Below, piece by piece: positions 62,211 through 64,000 of a stretch of DNA of 64,000 bases (the stretch's first letter is position 1; every line of letters begins with the position of its first letter). The translations under genes were made by a program, and so were the position numbers. The stretch lies in the NCBI GenBank assembly GCA_965660945.1, contig CBFIBS010000010.1, positions 1 to 64,000 of the forward strand. The letters are read 5' to 3'. The stretch comes from UBA7985 sp002711265. GTDB taxonomy: Bacteria; Pseudomonadota; Alphaproteobacteria; UBA7985. The notes beneath the pieces were generated by a model that was given only the letters and a program-made list of their open reading frames with translations, did no database searches and was not told the origin of the DNA.

Positions 62211-64000
62211 ATGAGCACGAACACGACTTCAACCGTGACTTCCGGCGCGACCGACAGCCTGCTGATCGACCTGTTTTCCGAGGAAATCCCGGCGCGGATG
62301 CAGAAGACCGCCGCCCATGACTTTGCCCGCCTGCTGACCGACGCGCTCAAGGCCGAAGGGCTGGAAACCGGCGCTGTGCAGGTTTGGTACGCCCCCCGGC
62401 ACCTCACCGTGCGGATCGATGGTATCCCGGTTGCGCAGGCCGACCGTACCGAAGAACGCCGTGGTCCGCGTGAAGGCGCACCCGAGCAGGCCGTCGCCGG
62501 CTTCCTCAGCGCCAATGGCCTTGGGTCGCTGGATCAGGCCGAGCTGCGCGAGACGCCCAAGGGCAACTTCTATTTCGCTGTCCGGCACGTGCAGGGACAG
62601 CAGACTATCGACCTGCTACCCGGCCTGATCGAAGCCGCGATCCGCGATCTCAGCTGGCCCAAGTCCATGCGCTGGGGCCGCGGCACCTTCCGCTGGGTGC
62701 GCCCGCTGCACCGGATTGTCGCGCTGTTCGGTGATGCCGTGGTGCCCGGCGCGCTCGATCTGGGCAACGATGTCAGCCTGCCCTTCGGCCGTGAGACCGA
62801 GGGCCACCGCTTTTCCGGTGACGGTGCGGTGTCGCTTGGCACGCCGGACGACTTCACCGATGCGCTGCGCACGGGCTTTGTCATGGTCGACCCGCAGGAG
62901 CGCGCCGAGGCTATTCTGACCGGCGCGCGCGCGGCGGCCAAGGCCGTGGGCTGCAGCCTGATCGAAGACGCGGGCCTGCTCGCCGAGGTGACGGGGTTGG
63001 TCGAATGGCCGACCATCGTCCGCGGGGCCATCCCTGAGCGGTTCATGGCCGTGCCCAAGGAGGTGCTGGTGCTGTCGATGAAGGAGCACCAGAAGTATTT
63101 CGCCCTGCAGCAGGCCGACGGCTCGCTGGCGCCGTTCTTTATCACCGTGGCCGACGGGCAGCGGCCAGCGGAGACCTTCGAGCGGATTGCCGGCGGCAAC
63201 GAGCGGGTGCTCGCCGCGCGCCTTTCCGATGCTGAATTCTTCTGGAATCAGGACCGGAAGCAGAGCCTCGGTAGCCGGGTACCAGCGCTGTCTTCGATCG
63301 TCTTCCACGCCAAGCTGGGAACCGTCGGCGACCGGCTGGACCGGCTCGGGCCGCTTGCGGCCTGGCTCAGCCAGTACATTCCCGGCGCCGACCGGGATGC
63401 TGCCCGGACCGCTGCACGGCTGTCCAAGGCCGATCTCACCACCGGCATGGTCGGTGAGTTCCCCGAGCTGCAGGGGGTCATGGGCGCCTACTACGCGCGA
63501 CACGACGGCGAAAGCGATGCCGTTGCGGCAGCGGTGGCCGAGCACTATTCACCGCTGGGCCCGAACGACGCCTGCCCATCCGCACCGCTGTCTGTCGCGG
63601 TGGCTCTGGCTGACAAGATCGATGCACTGGTCGGGTTCTGGCGGATTGACGAGCGGCCGACGGGGTCCAAGGATCCCTTTGCCCTACGCCGTGCCGCGCT
63701 GGGTGTGGTGCGACTGATGGTCGAAAACGGCCTGCGGGTGCCGTTGATCGAGGCCTTTGCCGAAGCCGAGACGCTGTACGGCGACATCGGTGGTGAGGGC
63801 AGCGAGGGCGGCATCGGCAGTGACCTACTCGCCTTTATCGCCGACCGGATGAAGGTCACGCTCAAGGACAGCGGGCTGCGTCACGATTGGATCGCGGCCG
63901 TGTTCGAGGCTGGTAAGACCATGGATGACGATCTGGTCCGGGTGACCCGCCGGGTCGAGGCGTTGCGTGATTTTGTCGGCACCGAAGCGGGCGTGGACCT
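62211..64000 (+). CDS. glyS: glycine--tRNA ligase beta subunit (3' end beyond the window)
   Basis: The ATG at 62211 begins a frame whose N-terminus has LLIDLFSEEIPARM, the GlyS signature, followed by RHLTVRI-like segments, PKSMRWGRGTFRWVRPLHRI and NQDRKQSLGSRV. GlyS binds tRNA-Gly and supports GlyQ. The frame stays open to the end of the window, giving about 596 codons of the usual 690-700, so the last 100 or so residues are missing. Confidence 0.96.
   Translation, partial: MSTNTTSTVTSGATDSLLIDLFSEEIPARMQKTAAHDFARLLTDALKAEGLETGAVQVWYAPRHLTVRIDGIPVAQADRTEERRGPREGAPEQAVAGFLSANGLGSLDQAELRETPKGNFYFAVRHVQGQQTIDLLPGLIEAAIRDLSWPKSMRWGRGTFRWVRPLHRIVALFGDAVVPGALDLGNDVSLPFGRETEGHRFSGDGAVSLGTPDDFTDALRTGFVMVDPQERAEAILTGARAAAKAVGCSLIEDAGLLAEVTGLVEWPTIVRGAIPERFMAVPKEVLVLSMKEHQKYFALQQADGSLAPFFITVADGQRPAETFERIAGGNERVLAARLSDAEFFWNQDRKQSLGSRVPALSSIVFHAKLGTVGDRLDRLGPLAAWLSQYIPGADRDAARTAARLSKADLTTGMVGEFPELQGVMGAYYARHDGESDAVAAAVAEHYSPLGPNDACPSAPLSVAVALADKIDALVGFWRIDERPTGSKDPFALRRAALGVVRLMVENGLRVPLIEAFAEAETLYGDIGGEGSEGGIGSDLLAFIADRMKVTLKDSGLRHDWIAAVFEAGKTMDDDLVRVTRRVEALRDFVGTEAGVD

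Overview
The window is high-GC chromosomal DNA of an alphaproteobacterium. The signs are a MucR/Ros regulator, a BolA / J-protein / CobS / CobT cluster, class I lysyl-tRNA synthetase, a TIGR01459-type HAD domain, and the order nifU .. tsaB-rimI-mucR-miaB-phoH-ybeY-corC-lnt-xre-trmB-rimP-nusA-ylxR-infB, which is typical of Rhodospirillales and related orders. I cannot name a genus. Almost everything is housekeeping. I see no insertion sequence, prophage, CRISPR array, rRNA or tRNA.

Layout. 0-4 kb: lysK, a DUF952 gene and a pyrD gene fused in one frame to a HAD phosphatase. 4-10.5 kb: a 919-residue membrane-anchored coiled-coil protein of unknown function with its own promoter, then gpsA (reverse), an Atm1-type ABC exporter and rpmB. 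10.5-15.4 kb (reverse): a tightly overlapping queuosine set (YhhQ-type transporter, queA, tgt, queG), preceded by a secreted phytase-like esterase. 15.4-21.1 kb (reverse): rimP-nusA-ylxR-infB behind a strong hairpin terminator. 21.2-31.9 kb (reverse): trmB, an Xre regulator, lnt, corC, ybeY, phoH, miaB, mucR, rimI, tsaB and a glucosaminidase lipoprotein. 32-35.6 kb: nifU (reverse), then lolA, a C26 amidotransferase, xthA and a membrane protein (forward). 35.8-39.5 kb (reverse): an orphan OmpR-type regulator, yggS, accA, xerD and a 62-residue membrane microprotein. 39.5-43.3 kb (forward): aroK, aroB, a CNNM/CorC membrane protein and DUF2889. 43.3-47.6 kb: a ribbon-helix-helix protein and bolA (reverse), then a J-domain protein and cobS-cobT (forward). 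47.7-52.1 kb: MFS transporter, rbfA, a LuxO-like sigma-54 activator and a Bax-inhibitor-1 protein. 52.2-58.5 kb (reverse): RNA methyltransferase, tlyA, dxs, ispA, xseB and a deacetylase. 58.5-64 kb: tusA, an ArsR regulator, enoyl-CoA hydratase, sppA, glyQ and a truncated glyS.

Functional groups: tRNA modification (queG/tgt/queA, miaB, trmB, tsaB); translation and ribosome maturation (infB, nusA, rimP, rbfA, ybeY, rimI, rpmB, glyQS, lysK); isoprenoid precursors (dxs, ispA); envelope (lnt, lolA, glucosaminidase, sppA); aerobic cobalt chelation for cobalamin (cobST). The most unusual items are the pyrD-HAD fusion, the 919-residue coiled-coil protein, a dispersed hairpin repeat, paired inverted repeats upstream of mucR, a cluster of DnaA-box sequences near 51.1 kb, and the absence of metK and rbfA from their usual places. 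No clearly new multi-gene system is visible.
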